A DNA stretch of 64,000 bases from Dactylosporangium sucinum (GTDB lineage: Bacteria > Actinomycetota > Actinomycetes > Mycobacteriales > Micromonosporaceae): assembly GCF_014647515.1 (NCBI RefSeq), contig NZ_BMPI01000001.1, positions 282,784 to 346,783 of the forward strand, written 5' to 3'. The position numbers were made by a program, and so were the translations under genes. Position 1 is the stretch's first letter. Every line of letters starts with the position of its first letter. The notes beneath the pieces are model-generated. The model ran no database searches. It was given only the letters and a program-made list of their open reading frames with translations, and had not been told where the DNA came from. Below, one piece after another: positions 52,508 through 60,567 of the stretch.

Positions 52508-53215
52508 ATGCCCGCGCTGACCCGTACCGCCCGCATGACCGGGCTGTTCTACCTCGGCAATGCCATCACCGGCATTCTCGGGTTCCTCATTGTCCGCCCG
52601 CAGCTCTTCGCGGCCGACGACCCCGATGCGACACTGGCCAACCTGGTTACGCACGAGTCGCTCGCCCGCGCCGGCGTTGCCTTGGAACTGGGCATGGTCG
52701 TCACCCAGACCCTCGCCGCCGTCTGGTTCTGTCGCCTGTTCCGCACCGCAGACTCCTTCGCCGCGCGCGGGATCGCCGCCTTCGGCCTGGTCAACGCGAT
52801 CGTGGGCCTCGTGAGCGCGGCACTGCTGGCCACGGCGGTCGAGGTAGCGGTCGACCCGGTCGGCGACGCGGCCGCCAACGTCCAGGTGCTGTACCTGGTC
52901 AGCGACAGCCTGTGGGGCGTGGGAGCACTGTTCTTCGGCCTGTGGCTGGTACCCATGGGCTGGTGCGTGCTGCAATCGCGCTGGATGCCCCGCGTCTTGG
53001 GCTGGATCCTCGTCGGCGGCGGCGTCGGGTACGTGCTCAGCGCGTTCATCAGATACCTCGTCCCGGACGCGCAAGTCGTCGCCGAGGCACTTGCGTATCC
53101 CGCCTCCGTCGGCGAGTTCTGGATGATCGGCTACCTGCTCATCCGCGGCGTGCGCCGGCAGGCACCGGACGAAGCGCCGCCAACCGTTCGCACGCCGGCG
53201 CCGGTGGCGAGCTGA
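52508..53215 (+). CDS. DUF4386 integral membrane protein
   Basis: A 235-residue protein with six helices. The N-terminus ARMTGLFYLGNAITGILG and the later LWLVPMGWCVLQSRWMPRVLGWIL are DUF4386 signatures. ATG with CGGAG upstream, 53 bases after the preceding membrane protein, so possibly co-transcribed. Function unknown. Confidence 0.88.
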   Translation: MPALTRTARMTGLFYLGNAITGILGFLIVRPQLFAADDPDATLANLVTHESLARAGVALELGMVVTQTLAAVWFCRLFRTADSFAARGIAAFGLVNAIVGLVSAALLATAVEVAVDPVGDAAANVQVLYLVSDSLWGVGALFFGLWLVPMGWCVLQSRWMPRVLGWILVGGGVGYVLSAFIRYLVPDAQVVAEALAYPASVGEFWMIGYLLIRGVRRQAPDEAPPTVRTPAPVAS

Positions 53216-53251
53216 GGCGTTGCCCGACGCGCGAATCAGCAGCCCAAGAAG

Positions 53252-54526
53252 CTACTCCGGGTGCGTCGACGCACGCTGCTGCCGCGGCGGGCGATGGGCG
53301 CCGCGGTCGCTGCCGGTGGAGCCCAACCGGTCCGCCGTCCGGACATGGTCACTGCCTTCCCGGTCGCCTCGGTAGGGGTCCCGCGCGATACGCAGGCGCC
53401 GTCGATACCGTCGCTCGGGTCCGCTGCCGGGTCGTGCGGGCCGGATCGGGACGGCCGTCAGCAGCACCAGCCCGGTGATGGCGTGGATGTTCGAGCCGAC
53501 CTGGTAGCCCACGGTGTCGGGGTCCTCGAAGAGCCACACGACCTTGGTGGCCATCATGGCGTAGACGCCCACGGCGAGCAGCCGGAACCAGTGTCTGCGC
53601 CAGCCGGTGGCGCCGCTGTCGAGCAGGATCAGCACCGCCGGCAGTTGCCAGACCAGGTGATGCACCCAGCTGATCGGGCTGACCAGGCACATCGCCACGC
53701 CGGTGAGGGCCAGGCCGGCCCAGTGGTCGGGTAGCGCACCCGCCTTGCGGACCCGGAACGCCCATACCGCCAGCACCACGGCGACGAGCGCCGGCCACGC
53801 GGCCGTCAGGTGCAGCCGGTGCAGTGCGCCGGACATCGACTGGTTGCCGACCACCACGATGTCGCCGACCCGGTCGGTCTGCCACAGCAGATCCGTCCAG
53901 TATGCGCGGGAGGCGCCGGGTGCGACGAGCCAACCGAGGCAGACCGTCACCAGGGCGGTGCCGCCGGCGACGAGCGCCGCCCGGTACCGGCGGGTGAGGA
54001 CGAGATAGACGACGAACAGCGCCGGGACGAGCTTGATGCCAGCGGCGATACCGATGAGGACGCCCGCGGCGGGGCGCCGGTCGAGGAGGAACAGCAGGTC
54101 GACCCCGACCATTGCCAGCAGTACCAGGTTGATCTGGCCCAGGCTCAGCGTGTCCCGCCACGGCTCGGTCGCGAACAGCAGCACCACCCCGGCCAGCACC
54201 GGCAGGGGCCGGTGGAGCCGCCGCCACAGCAAGGCCACGGTGCCGGACAGCGACGCCACGGCGAGGAGCACCGCGGCGACCGGCAACGCGGCCGCGGCCA
54301 GCGGCACCATGACGAGCGCGGCGAACGGCGGGTAGGTGAAGCCGAACGCGCGGGTCGGGGCCGGTTGCCGGTACGCATAGAGGTCGCCGCCGTGCAGCCA
54401 CGACCGCACCGCGCCGTGGTACACGCGGAGATCGAACAGCCCCTGCCAGCGTGCGGACGCCGCGACGAAGGCGGCCACCCCGAAGGCCAGCATGACGAGC
54501 CCGACCCACGCCCGCAACCGTTTCAC
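53252..54526 (-). CDS. GT87-type mannosyltransferase-like membrane protein (DUF2029)
   Basis: A 424-residue polytopic protein with about ten helices: FDLRVYHGAVRSWLHGGDLYAY (acidic catalytic loop after helix 1), FTYPPFAALVM, SLGQINLVLL and LVSPISWVHHLVW, all marks of polyprenyl-phosphate-mannose-dependent alpha-1,2-mannosyltransferases. The last 60 or so residues are basic and low in complexity, unlike the family. GTG start. Convergent with the DUF4386 gene. Confidence 0.87.
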   Translation of the reverse strand: MKRLRAWVGLVMLAFGVAAFVAASARWQGLFDLRVYHGAVRSWLHGGDLYAYRQPAPTRAFGFTYPPFAALVMVPLAAAALPVAAVLLAVASLSGTVALLWRRLHRPLPVLAGVVLLFATEPWRDTLSLGQINLVLLAMVGVDLLFLLDRRPAAGVLIGIAAGIKLVPALFVVYLVLTRRYRAALVAGGTALVTVCLGWLVAPGASRAYWTDLLWQTDRVGDIVVVGNQSMSGALHRLHLTAAWPALVAVVLAVWAFRVRKAGALPDHWAGLALTGVAMCLVSPISWVHHLVWQLPAVLILLDSGATGWRRHWFRLLAVGVYAMMATKVVWLFEDPDTVGYQVGSNIHAITGLVLLTAVPIRPARPGSGPERRYRRRLRIARDPYRGDREGSDHVRTADRLGSTGSDRGAHRPPRQQRASTHPE

Positions 54527-54661
54527 GCCCGCGTCACCCCACGATCAGCCGTCGCTGCGCGGCGAAGCGTTCGGCTCAAGCCGGGCGGTACCCCGGCAGC
54601 GGGATCACGACTGCCCGGCGATCGGCGCGACTAACACGTCTCGCACGAAAGACCCAGGGGA

Positions 54662-55087
54662 TCAGCTCGGGGGGCCGTCGGAGACTACGGATGGCAGCTC
54701 CGAGAAGTAGTCACGGAGCTTGGCGATCTGCCCGTCACGGAGGCGGAAGATCTGCAGGAGCGACATCGTCGTGCGCCGCCCGTCGGCTTCGTCGAAGGCG
54801 ACGTCGATCTCGGCGATGAACACATCGGGATCCGCGGTGTCGTGCAGGACGTAGGCGGACCGTTCCAGGTTCATCGTGGCCTGGTAGGTCGGCTGCTGGT
54901 GATACACGCTGGTTCCGGCCCGGATCGCATCGCGGCCCACCAGGTGCCGGAGCGGATGGTCGTCGGGAGCCAGCGGCGAGTCGTACACACCGTCCTCGGT
55001 GAACATCGCTGCGATCGCGTCCGGGTTCCGGGTGATCGCGCCGGCGTACATGTACCGCTCGAAGACTTCCTTATGCGTAAGAGCCAC
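54662..55087 (-). CDS. SnoaL-like (NTF2-fold) protein
   Basis: A 141-residue alpha+beta cone protein: THKEVFERYMYAGAITRNPDAIAAMFTEDGVYDSP split across residues 4-38, then HLVGRDAIRAG and FRLRDGQIAKLRDYFS. SnoaL-like folds act as cyclases, isomerases or ligand-binding proteins; no catalytic residues can be assigned. The GTG start is five bases after TATAAT (55093-55098, minus strand) with no ribosome site, so the mRNA may be leaderless. Confidence 0.85.
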   Translation of the reverse strand: MALTHKEVFERYMYAGAITRNPDAIAAMFTEDGVYDSPLAPDDHPLRHLVGRDAIRAGTSVYHQQPTYQATMNLERSAYVLHDTADPDVFIAEIDVAFDEADGRRTTMSLLQIFRLRDGQIAKLRDYFSELPSVVSDGPPS

Positions 55088-55192
55088 TCTCCATTATAGC
55101 TCCCCCGACGTACTGCTGCGGCGGGAACACGGCGGCGCGGCACCTGCTTCGGCAGGGCACCGGCGATCCGGGCGATGCACTACGCTGTCGTC

Positions 55193-55996
55193 GTGTCCAC
55201 TGAGCCGATCGACACCGCTGTTGCACACCCCGCGCGGCGCTACAACTACTGGCTCGGCGGCAAGGACAACTTCGCCGCCGATCGCGCATCCGCCGACGCG
55301 ATCGCGGCAGCCTGGCCGAGCGCGCCGATCGCCGCGCGTGAGAACCGCAGGTTTCTCCAGCGGACGGTGCGCTATCTCGCCGGCGAGGTGGGCATCCGGC
55401 AGTTCCTGGACATCGGCACGGGCCTGCCGACCGCGGACAACACCCATGAGGTCGCGCAGTCCATCGCGCCGCAGACCCGCGTGGTGTATGTCGACAACGA
55501 CCCCATGGTGATGGTCCACGCCCGGGCGCTGCTGACCAGCGCGCCCGAGGGCCGCACCGCCTACCTGGAGGCGGACCTGCGCGACCCGGGCCGCATTCTG
55601 GCCCACCCGGAGCTGCGCTCGACGCTCGACCTCAGCCAGCCGGTCGGGCTCATGCTCGTCGCGGTGCTGCACTTCATCCACGGCGAAGGCGCCGGCGTGC
55701 CGATCGTGCGCGAGCTGCTCGAGGCTCTGCCGTCGGGGAGCTACCTGGTCGCGAGCAACGCGACGAAGGACCCGTCGCCGCCGCAGGTCGTCGAGCTGTA
55801 TGACCGGATGCTCGCCAGCGGCCAGACCGACATCTGGCCGCGGGACAGAGCCGAGTTCAGTGCCCTGTTCGACGGGCTGGAGCTGGTCGACCCCGGCGTC
55901 GTGCTGGTCAACGACTGGCGCTCGGAGAACGAGCCGCCGCCGCGACCGACCGGCGCGGAGGTCGCCGTCTACGGCGCGGTGGGCAAGCTGCCCTGA
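55193..55996 (+). CDS. DUF574/Methyltransf_19 SAM-dependent methyltransferase
   Basis: A 267-residue protein of the actinobacterial DUF574 family: PARRYNYWLGGKDNFAADR at the N-terminus, QFLDIGTGLPTADNTHEVAQ (SAM motif I), VVYVDNDPMV and GLMLVAVLHFIHG. GTG at 55193 gives the family's usual start; ATG at 55175 is possible. Such genes are abundant in Streptomyces and Micromonosporaceae; substrates are unknown. Confidence 0.9.
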   Translation: MSTEPIDTAVAHPARRYNYWLGGKDNFAADRASADAIAAAWPSAPIAARENRRFLQRTVRYLAGEVGIRQFLDIGTGLPTADNTHEVAQSIAPQTRVVYVDNDPMVMVHARALLTSAPEGRTAYLEADLRDPGRILAHPELRSTLDLSQPVGLMLVAVLHFIHGEGAGVPIVRELLEALPSGSYLVASNATKDPSPPQVVELYDRMLASGQTDIWPRDRAEFSALFDGLELVDPGVVLVNDWRSENEPPPRPTGAEVAVYGAVGKLP

Positions 55997-56015
55997 TCAC
56001 CCGCGCGGCCGGCGC

Positions 56016-56047
56016 CGTCCGGGCCGAGGTGGATCTCGGCCCGGACG
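56016..56047. terminator. Bidirectional hairpin terminator
   Basis: Bases 56016-56028 and 56035-56047 form a perfect 13-bp stem with loop GTGGAT between the convergent DUF574 (+) and alpha/beta hydrolase (-) genes. No U-tract. Confidence 0.78.
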
Positions 56048-56069
56048 CCGTTCGTTGCCGGGTGGTACG

Positions 56070-58508
56070 TCAGGCGGTGTCGTCGTCGAGCACGGTCAGC
56101 CAGGCGAAGCCGTCCCCGATCGCGACGCCGACGGGTGCCGAGATCGTGATCTTGTACCGCAGGGACGCCGTGTTGACGGTGGTGTTGCCGGTGAGCGGCA
56201 CCGCGATCGTCACGCTGCTCACCCCCTTCGGGATGGTGACGGGGAACGACAGCGCCGGCACCTGCCCGGCGGTCGCGGATCCGCTTGCCGACGTCTGCAC
56301 CTGGACCGTGGCCGGGTCCTTCAGCGCCTTGCTCAGCGTGAGCCGCATCGTCGCGGTGCCCGGTCCGTTGCCCTCGGCGACGGTGGCGTCGGCGATGCTG
56401 GCCAGTTCCGCCCGCGTCGCCACGCCGCCGCCGACGGCCGGCGTGTCGAAGGTGAAGTCCGACAGGTACACCCCGCCGGTCGGGGTCGCCGGCCGTACCG
56501 TGATGGACCGGACGTTCTTCAGGTCGATCTTCGGCAGCGCGTCGAGCGGCACCCGGACCGTGCGCAGCCAGGTCTTACCCAGCCGGCTGATCCCGTTCGC
56601 CGTGTTCGTCGAGGCCGGGAACGGGGTCAGGGCCGGGCTGACGTCGCCGACCCGCACGGTCGCGGAACGGCCCTTGCCGTCGACGATCGTGACGTCGAGG
56701 TCGACGTCGCCGACCGCGGACTCGTCCCGCGCCGCCCGGAACGTCAGCGCGTCGTACCGGTTGACGTCGAACTGTCCCGGTGCCAGCGCGACCTGCAGCG
56801 CCGGCGAGACCGACGCGGCGCTCCACTGCAGCCGCAGGACCGGGCTGAGCGGCACCGACGGCGCGAACGTCGCCGGCGTCCAGTGCGGGACCTTCGACGT
56901 CGCGGTGGTCGACGAGCACGGGGTGTCGCCGGGGAGCACCCGCGCGGCCACGCTGTAGCAGTACGCCCCGAGGTCGAAGCCGGACATCGTGACGTTCGGG
57001 GCCGGACGTTCCAGCGGCGCCACGTCCGTCCGGGACGTGCGGGGCTGCTGGGCCTCCGAGTAGACGACGGCGCGTCCGGTCGATGCAACGGTACCGTTGG
57101 TGCCGTCGAACAGCGGCAGGAACGCCTCCTCCTTGCCCTGCACGAGCCGGAAGAAGCCGGCCATGTAGGCGGTGCCGACGGCCCGCTGCTCGGCCGCGGT
57201 CAGCCGGCTCGGGCTGGCGCTGCCGCACACCTCGTCGTTGGCCGGCGACCAGTCGTCGCTGGACGGCGCGACCGACACGCCGGGCGTCCACTCGGTGTTG
57301 AAGAAGTTGTGGTCGGCGCCCATGACCATCAGCGACGAGCGCAGCACGTCGTCGCGGTAGGAGTAGCGGGTGTCGTCGTAGAAGTGCTGCCCCTGCTGGT
57401 TGGAGACGTCGCCGTCGCAGTACGGCAGGATCACCGCCATCGGCACGCCCGGCAGCGTCGCCCGGCCGAAGTCGACCGGCGCGAGCGGCAGCACGGCCCG
57501 GATGCCGTACTGCTGCTTCCGCTCGGCGTTGAGCAGCGCGGCCTCGACGACGCCCTCGCCGCCGCGGGAGTGCCCCATCAGCCCGACGTTGTCCAGGTCC
57601 AGCCGCCCCGACAGCGGGTGGCGCTTCGGCCCCTTGGAGTCGTTCCTCGACGCCAGCAGGTCCAGGTGCGCCATGACCAGCTGCCCGCGGGCCAGCGCCC
57701 CGTTGTCGTCGGTGAAGCTGGCGTCCTTGGCGTTGATGCCGTTGGCGCTGATCGACACGACGACGTAGCCGTGCGTGGCGAGCGCCTCCGCGGTCTCGGT
57801 GTACCCCAGATAGCTGTCGATGGGGATGAAGTCGGCCGCGCACGGCCAGTTGGTGTTGTTGGTCTGCCGGGTCGTCGGGTTGTAGCAGGCCGAGTGCCGC
57901 CCGTGCAGGAACACGACGACCGGCCGCTTGCCCTTCGCCCCGGCCGGCGCGTAGACCGCCGCCCGCATCTCGACGGGCAGGTCGCTGAGGCCGGACAGCG
58001 TCGTCGCGGTGTCCCCGAGGTCGTAGTCGAGGCGCTCGACCGGGTACGGCCCGGGCTGCGCGGGATCGGTGTAGACCGGCTTCTTGCCGTGGCTTTTCAC
58101 GGTCGCGGGCGGGGCGGCGGACTTCGCCGCCGCCTGGGTGCCGGGCACCACGCCGTTCCAGGCGACCTCGACGCGCTTCGCTGCGGTGACGGTGATGTCG
58201 GTCGTCTCGACGGTGAGGGTGAGCCCGTCAGGGGACTCGCTGGCCGGGCCGATGATCCGGCCGTCGACGGCGAGTTCCGGGACGGCGTTGCGGACGGGCA
58301 ACGGCTCGTTGAGCCGCAGCGTCACCCGGGCACCGCCGTCGGGAAGGGTATCGACGGCGAAGCCGTTGGAGTTCGCGGACTCGTCGATCGGATCGGCTGC
58401 GGCGGGAGCGGCGACGAGGGTGGCCGCCGCCAGGCAGCCCGCGAGGATCGCGACCGGCAGCGTCGCCGCCGATCGACGCCGGTTGCGGAGGGGTGGTAAC
58501 CGGAACAT
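56070..58508 (-). CDS. Large secreted alpha/beta hydrolase with C-terminal Calx-beta-like domain
   Basis: An 812-residue exported protein. A signal peptide ends VAAPAAADP. A beta-rich N-terminal part (to about 140) precedes an alpha/beta-hydrolase domain with VVVFLHGRHSACY (oxyanion strand), the nucleophile elbow GLMGHSRGGEG, and LPYCDGDVSNQQG and GADHNFFN as Asp and His regions. Residues about 690-805 resemble a Calx-beta repeat (VAEGNGPGTATMRLTLSKAL). The order suggests an extracellular esterase or lipase bound to polymer or cell wall. Substrate unknown. Confidence 0.87.
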   Translation of the reverse strand: MFRLPPLRNRRRSAATLPVAILAGCLAAATLVAAPAAADPIDESANSNGFAVDTLPDGGARVTLRLNEPLPVRNAVPELAVDGRIIGPASESPDGLTLTVETTDITVTAAKRVEVAWNGVVPGTQAAAKSAAPPATVKSHGKKPVYTDPAQPGPYPVERLDYDLGDTATTLSGLSDLPVEMRAAVYAPAGAKGKRPVVVFLHGRHSACYNPTTRQTNNTNWPCAADFIPIDSYLGYTETAEALATHGYVVVSISANGINAKDASFTDDNGALARGQLVMAHLDLLASRNDSKGPKRHPLSGRLDLDNVGLMGHSRGGEGVVEAALLNAERKQQYGIRAVLPLAPVDFGRATLPGVPMAVILPYCDGDVSNQQGQHFYDDTRYSYRDDVLRSSLMVMGADHNFFNTEWTPGVSVAPSSDDWSPANDEVCGSASPSRLTAAEQRAVGTAYMAGFFRLVQGKEEAFLPLFDGTNGTVASTGRAVVYSEAQQPRTSRTDVAPLERPAPNVTMSGFDLGAYCYSVAARVLPGDTPCSSTTATSKVPHWTPATFAPSVPLSPVLRLQWSAASVSPALQVALAPGQFDVNRYDALTFRAARDESAVGDVDLDVTIVDGKGRSATVRVGDVSPALTPFPASTNTANGISRLGKTWLRTVRVPLDALPKIDLKNVRSITVRPATPTGGVYLSDFTFDTPAVGGGVATRAELASIADATVAEGNGPGTATMRLTLSKALKDPATVQVQTSASGSATAGQVPALSFPVTIPKGVSSVTIAVPLTGNTTVNTASLRYKITISAPVGVAIGDGFAWLTVLDDDTA

Positions 58509-58881
58509 TTGGAGGTTCTTCCTTTCGCGCCGTGATCTTCAGCGCGAGAGCAAGCTAGGGACGGCGTGTTCCAGAAGATCACTTTCCGGGAGGCGGCCCG
58601 GTTACGAGGTGGCACGAATCCGTTTCGGATCGCTGCTCATCACCGCCCGAATGCCGCTCATCGGGCATTGGCACCCGGATCCCGGGACGGCCGGCGCTGC
58701 TCGTTCAGGACGGGGACGGGTGGCTCGCAGGTGCCGGCGACCGTGGCCGTGATGCCGATCCGGGCGCGCCGGCCGGAAGGCGCTTAGGGGATCGTCATCG
58801 CGCAGTGGGGGGAAAGCCCCCGGTCGAATTCGGGGGCGATCCGGATCGTTTTGGCGGAGGTACCGGCCGAGACTCGTCCGC
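58509..58881. promoter_or_regulatory. Divergent intergenic region with hairpin and 12-bp palindrome
   Basis: This 373-base gap lies between the alpha/beta hydrolase (-) and the GT2 gene (+). CCCCCG (58817-58822) and CGGGGG (58831-58836) form a hairpin, and it is followed at once by the perfect palindrome CGATCCGGATCG (58837-58848), 34 bases before the GT2 start. These look like leader or operator elements. No gene is seen in the remainder. Confidence 0.45.
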
Positions 58882-59664
58882 ATGACAGAGAGGCCCAGGT
58901 TCAGCGTCGTCATTCCGTGCTTCAACGAGGCCGGCTACCTCACCGATGCGCTCCTGTCCCTGCGTAAGCAGGACTTCGACGGAGTGTTCGAGGTCATCGT
59001 GGTCGACAACAACTGCACGGACGACACCGCGGGCATCGCCCGCGACTTCGGCGCGCGGGTGGTGGCCGAGCCGGTGCCGGGGGTGTGCAACGCCCGCCAG
59101 CGGGGCACGGAGGAGGCGCGGGGTGAGATCGTCGTGTCGACCGACGCCGACACGGTGCACGGCCGCGACTGGCTCAGCCGGATCGACGCACGGTTCCGCG
59201 ACGACGAGCACATCGTCGCGGTCGTCGGGCCGTGCCGGTACGCCGACGGCCCGCGCTGGGGCCGGTACTACGGCCGGGCGCTCTTCGGCGCGGTCAACGG
59301 CGTGCACCGGCTGACCGGGCGAGCCGTGTACGCAAGCGCCACGAACATCGCCTTCCGGCGCGAGGCGTGGACGGGATACGACACCGGCCTGACGCAGGGC
59401 GGCGACGAACTCGACCAGCTGCGCCGGCTGCGCGGGCGGGGCCGGGTCGTCTACGACCACGGCAACCCAACGTACACGTCGGGCCGGCGGCTCAGCCGCG
59501 GGCTCGCGTACAACCTGTTCGTGACCCTGCCCGTGCACTATCTGCTGACGTATGCCGTGAACCGGATCGCGGGGCGGCGCGTGCTCGGATCGGCGCCGGC
59601 GTTCCGCGACGACGCGGGGTCGTTCGAGGCGACCCTGGCGGCCGGCCGGGAGGCGGAGCGGTGA
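58882..59664 (+). CDS. Family 2 glycosyltransferase
   Basis: A 260-residue soluble or peripheral GT-A enzyme: FSVVIPCFNEAGYL, VIVVDNNCTDDT, VPGVCNARQRG, VVSTDADTVHG (metal-binding DAD) and a C-terminal FVTLPVHYLLTYAVNR that may lie on the membrane. Distinct from the three paralogues at 14207-18292. The stop overlaps the deacetylase start as GTGA, so they are coupled and may act on the same polysaccharide. Confidence 0.9.
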   Translation: MTERPRFSVVIPCFNEAGYLTDALLSLRKQDFDGVFEVIVVDNNCTDDTAGIARDFGARVVAEPVPGVCNARQRGTEEARGEIVVSTDADTVHGRDWLSRIDARFRDDEHIVAVVGPCRYADGPRWGRYYGRALFGAVNGVHRLTGRAVYASATNIAFRREAWTGYDTGLTQGGDELDQLRRLRGRGRVVYDHGNPTYTSGRRLSRGLAYNLFVTLPVHYLLTYAVNRIAGRRVLGSAPAFRDDAGSFEATLAAGREAER

Positions 59665-60383
59665 TCGTCCTGGCCGCGCTGGTAGTCCTGGCCGTCCTCG
59701 GCACGTTGTACTGGCTGCTGATGTCGCCGTTCGCCCCGTCGTCGCGCGACTACCCGTACCACGGCCCGGCCGGCGAGCGGGTGGTGGCGCTGACCTTCGA
59801 CGACGGCCCGAACGAGCCCTACACCTCGCAGATCCTCGACGTCCTGGCGGCGCACGACATCCGGGCGACCTTCTTCCACGTCGGACAGTGTGCCGAGCGG
59901 CACCCTGAGGTCGCCGCGCGCGTCATCGACGCCGGCCACGTCGTCGGCAACCACTCGCTGAGCCACCGGTTCGGCACGTACCTGCGGCCGAGGGCGTTCG
60001 AGCGGGAGGTCGCGCGGACCCAGGGCATTTTGGCGCGCATCACCGGCCGGACCCCGGCGCTGGCCCGCACACCGTGGCTGTGGCGGCAGCCGGCGCTGCT
60101 GCGGATGCTGCGCCGGGGCGGCCTGCACCCGGTCGCCGGCGAGTTCGGCCACGCGCTGGAGGTGTTCCAGCCGTCCGGCGCCCGGATGGCCCGCCGCGCC
60201 ATCGCCAAGACGCGCCCCGGTTCGATCCTCATCTTCCACGACGGGTTCGACGGCCGCGGCGGCGACCGCACCGAGACGGTCGTCGCGGTGCGCGCGACGA
60301 TCGAGGGGCTGCTGGCCCGCGGCTACCGGTTCGTGACGGTGGACGAGCTGCTCGGCGTGCCCGCGTACCAGACCGCCGGGTAG
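59661..60383 (+). CDS. Polysaccharide deacetylase (NodB family), membrane-anchored
   Basis: A 240-residue carbohydrate esterase 4 protein with an N-terminal helix (residues 2-22), then VVALTFDDGPN with catalytic Asp47 and metal Asp48, GNHSLSH with metal ligands His98 and His102, and LIFHDGFDG near the C-terminus. It would remove acetyl groups from N-acetylated sugars outside the membrane. GTG start coupled to the upstream glycosyltransferase. Confidence 0.92.
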   Translation: MIVLAALVVLAVLGTLYWLLMSPFAPSSRDYPYHGPAGERVVALTFDDGPNEPYTSQILDVLAAHDIRATFFHVGQCAERHPEVAARVIDAGHVVGNHSLSHRFGTYLRPRAFEREVARTQGILARITGRTPALARTPWLWRQPALLRMLRRGGLHPVAGEFGHALEVFQPSGARMARRAIAKTRPGSILIFHDGFDGRGGDRTETVVAVRATIEGLLARGYRFVTVDELLGVPAYQTAG

Positions 60384-60447
60384 GGTTCCGGCCGTGGCAC
60401 CGGACCGTGCCCGCGTGCCGCGACGCCTCGGTGCGCCGACTCTACTC

Positions 60448-60487
60448 GGACGGGCCCGTCCACCTTGGGTCTTCACGCAGAGTGAAG
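60448..60487. promoter_or_regulatory. Palindrome and hairpin upstream of the CoA-ligase gene
   Basis: GGACGGGCCCGTCC (60448-60461) is a perfect 14-base palindrome, followed by CTTCAC-N5-GTGAAG (60471-60487). They lie 80-120 bases before the ligase ATG and 65 or more after the deacetylase stop; either may be a terminator or operator. Confidence 0.4.
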
Positions 60488-60567
60488 GTCAAGTCGCCGC
60501 CCCGCCTTGACCGCGCCAGCCCGGCCGATCATGCTGTCCGGCAACACACCGGCGTGGGAGGGCGGCG

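Noticed and set aside
55800..58499. 899-codon plus-strand frame opposite the secreted alpha/beta hydrolase
   Set aside because: Low-complexity Arg/Gly/Val translation; the minus-strand frame has a signal peptide and a full hydrolase domain.
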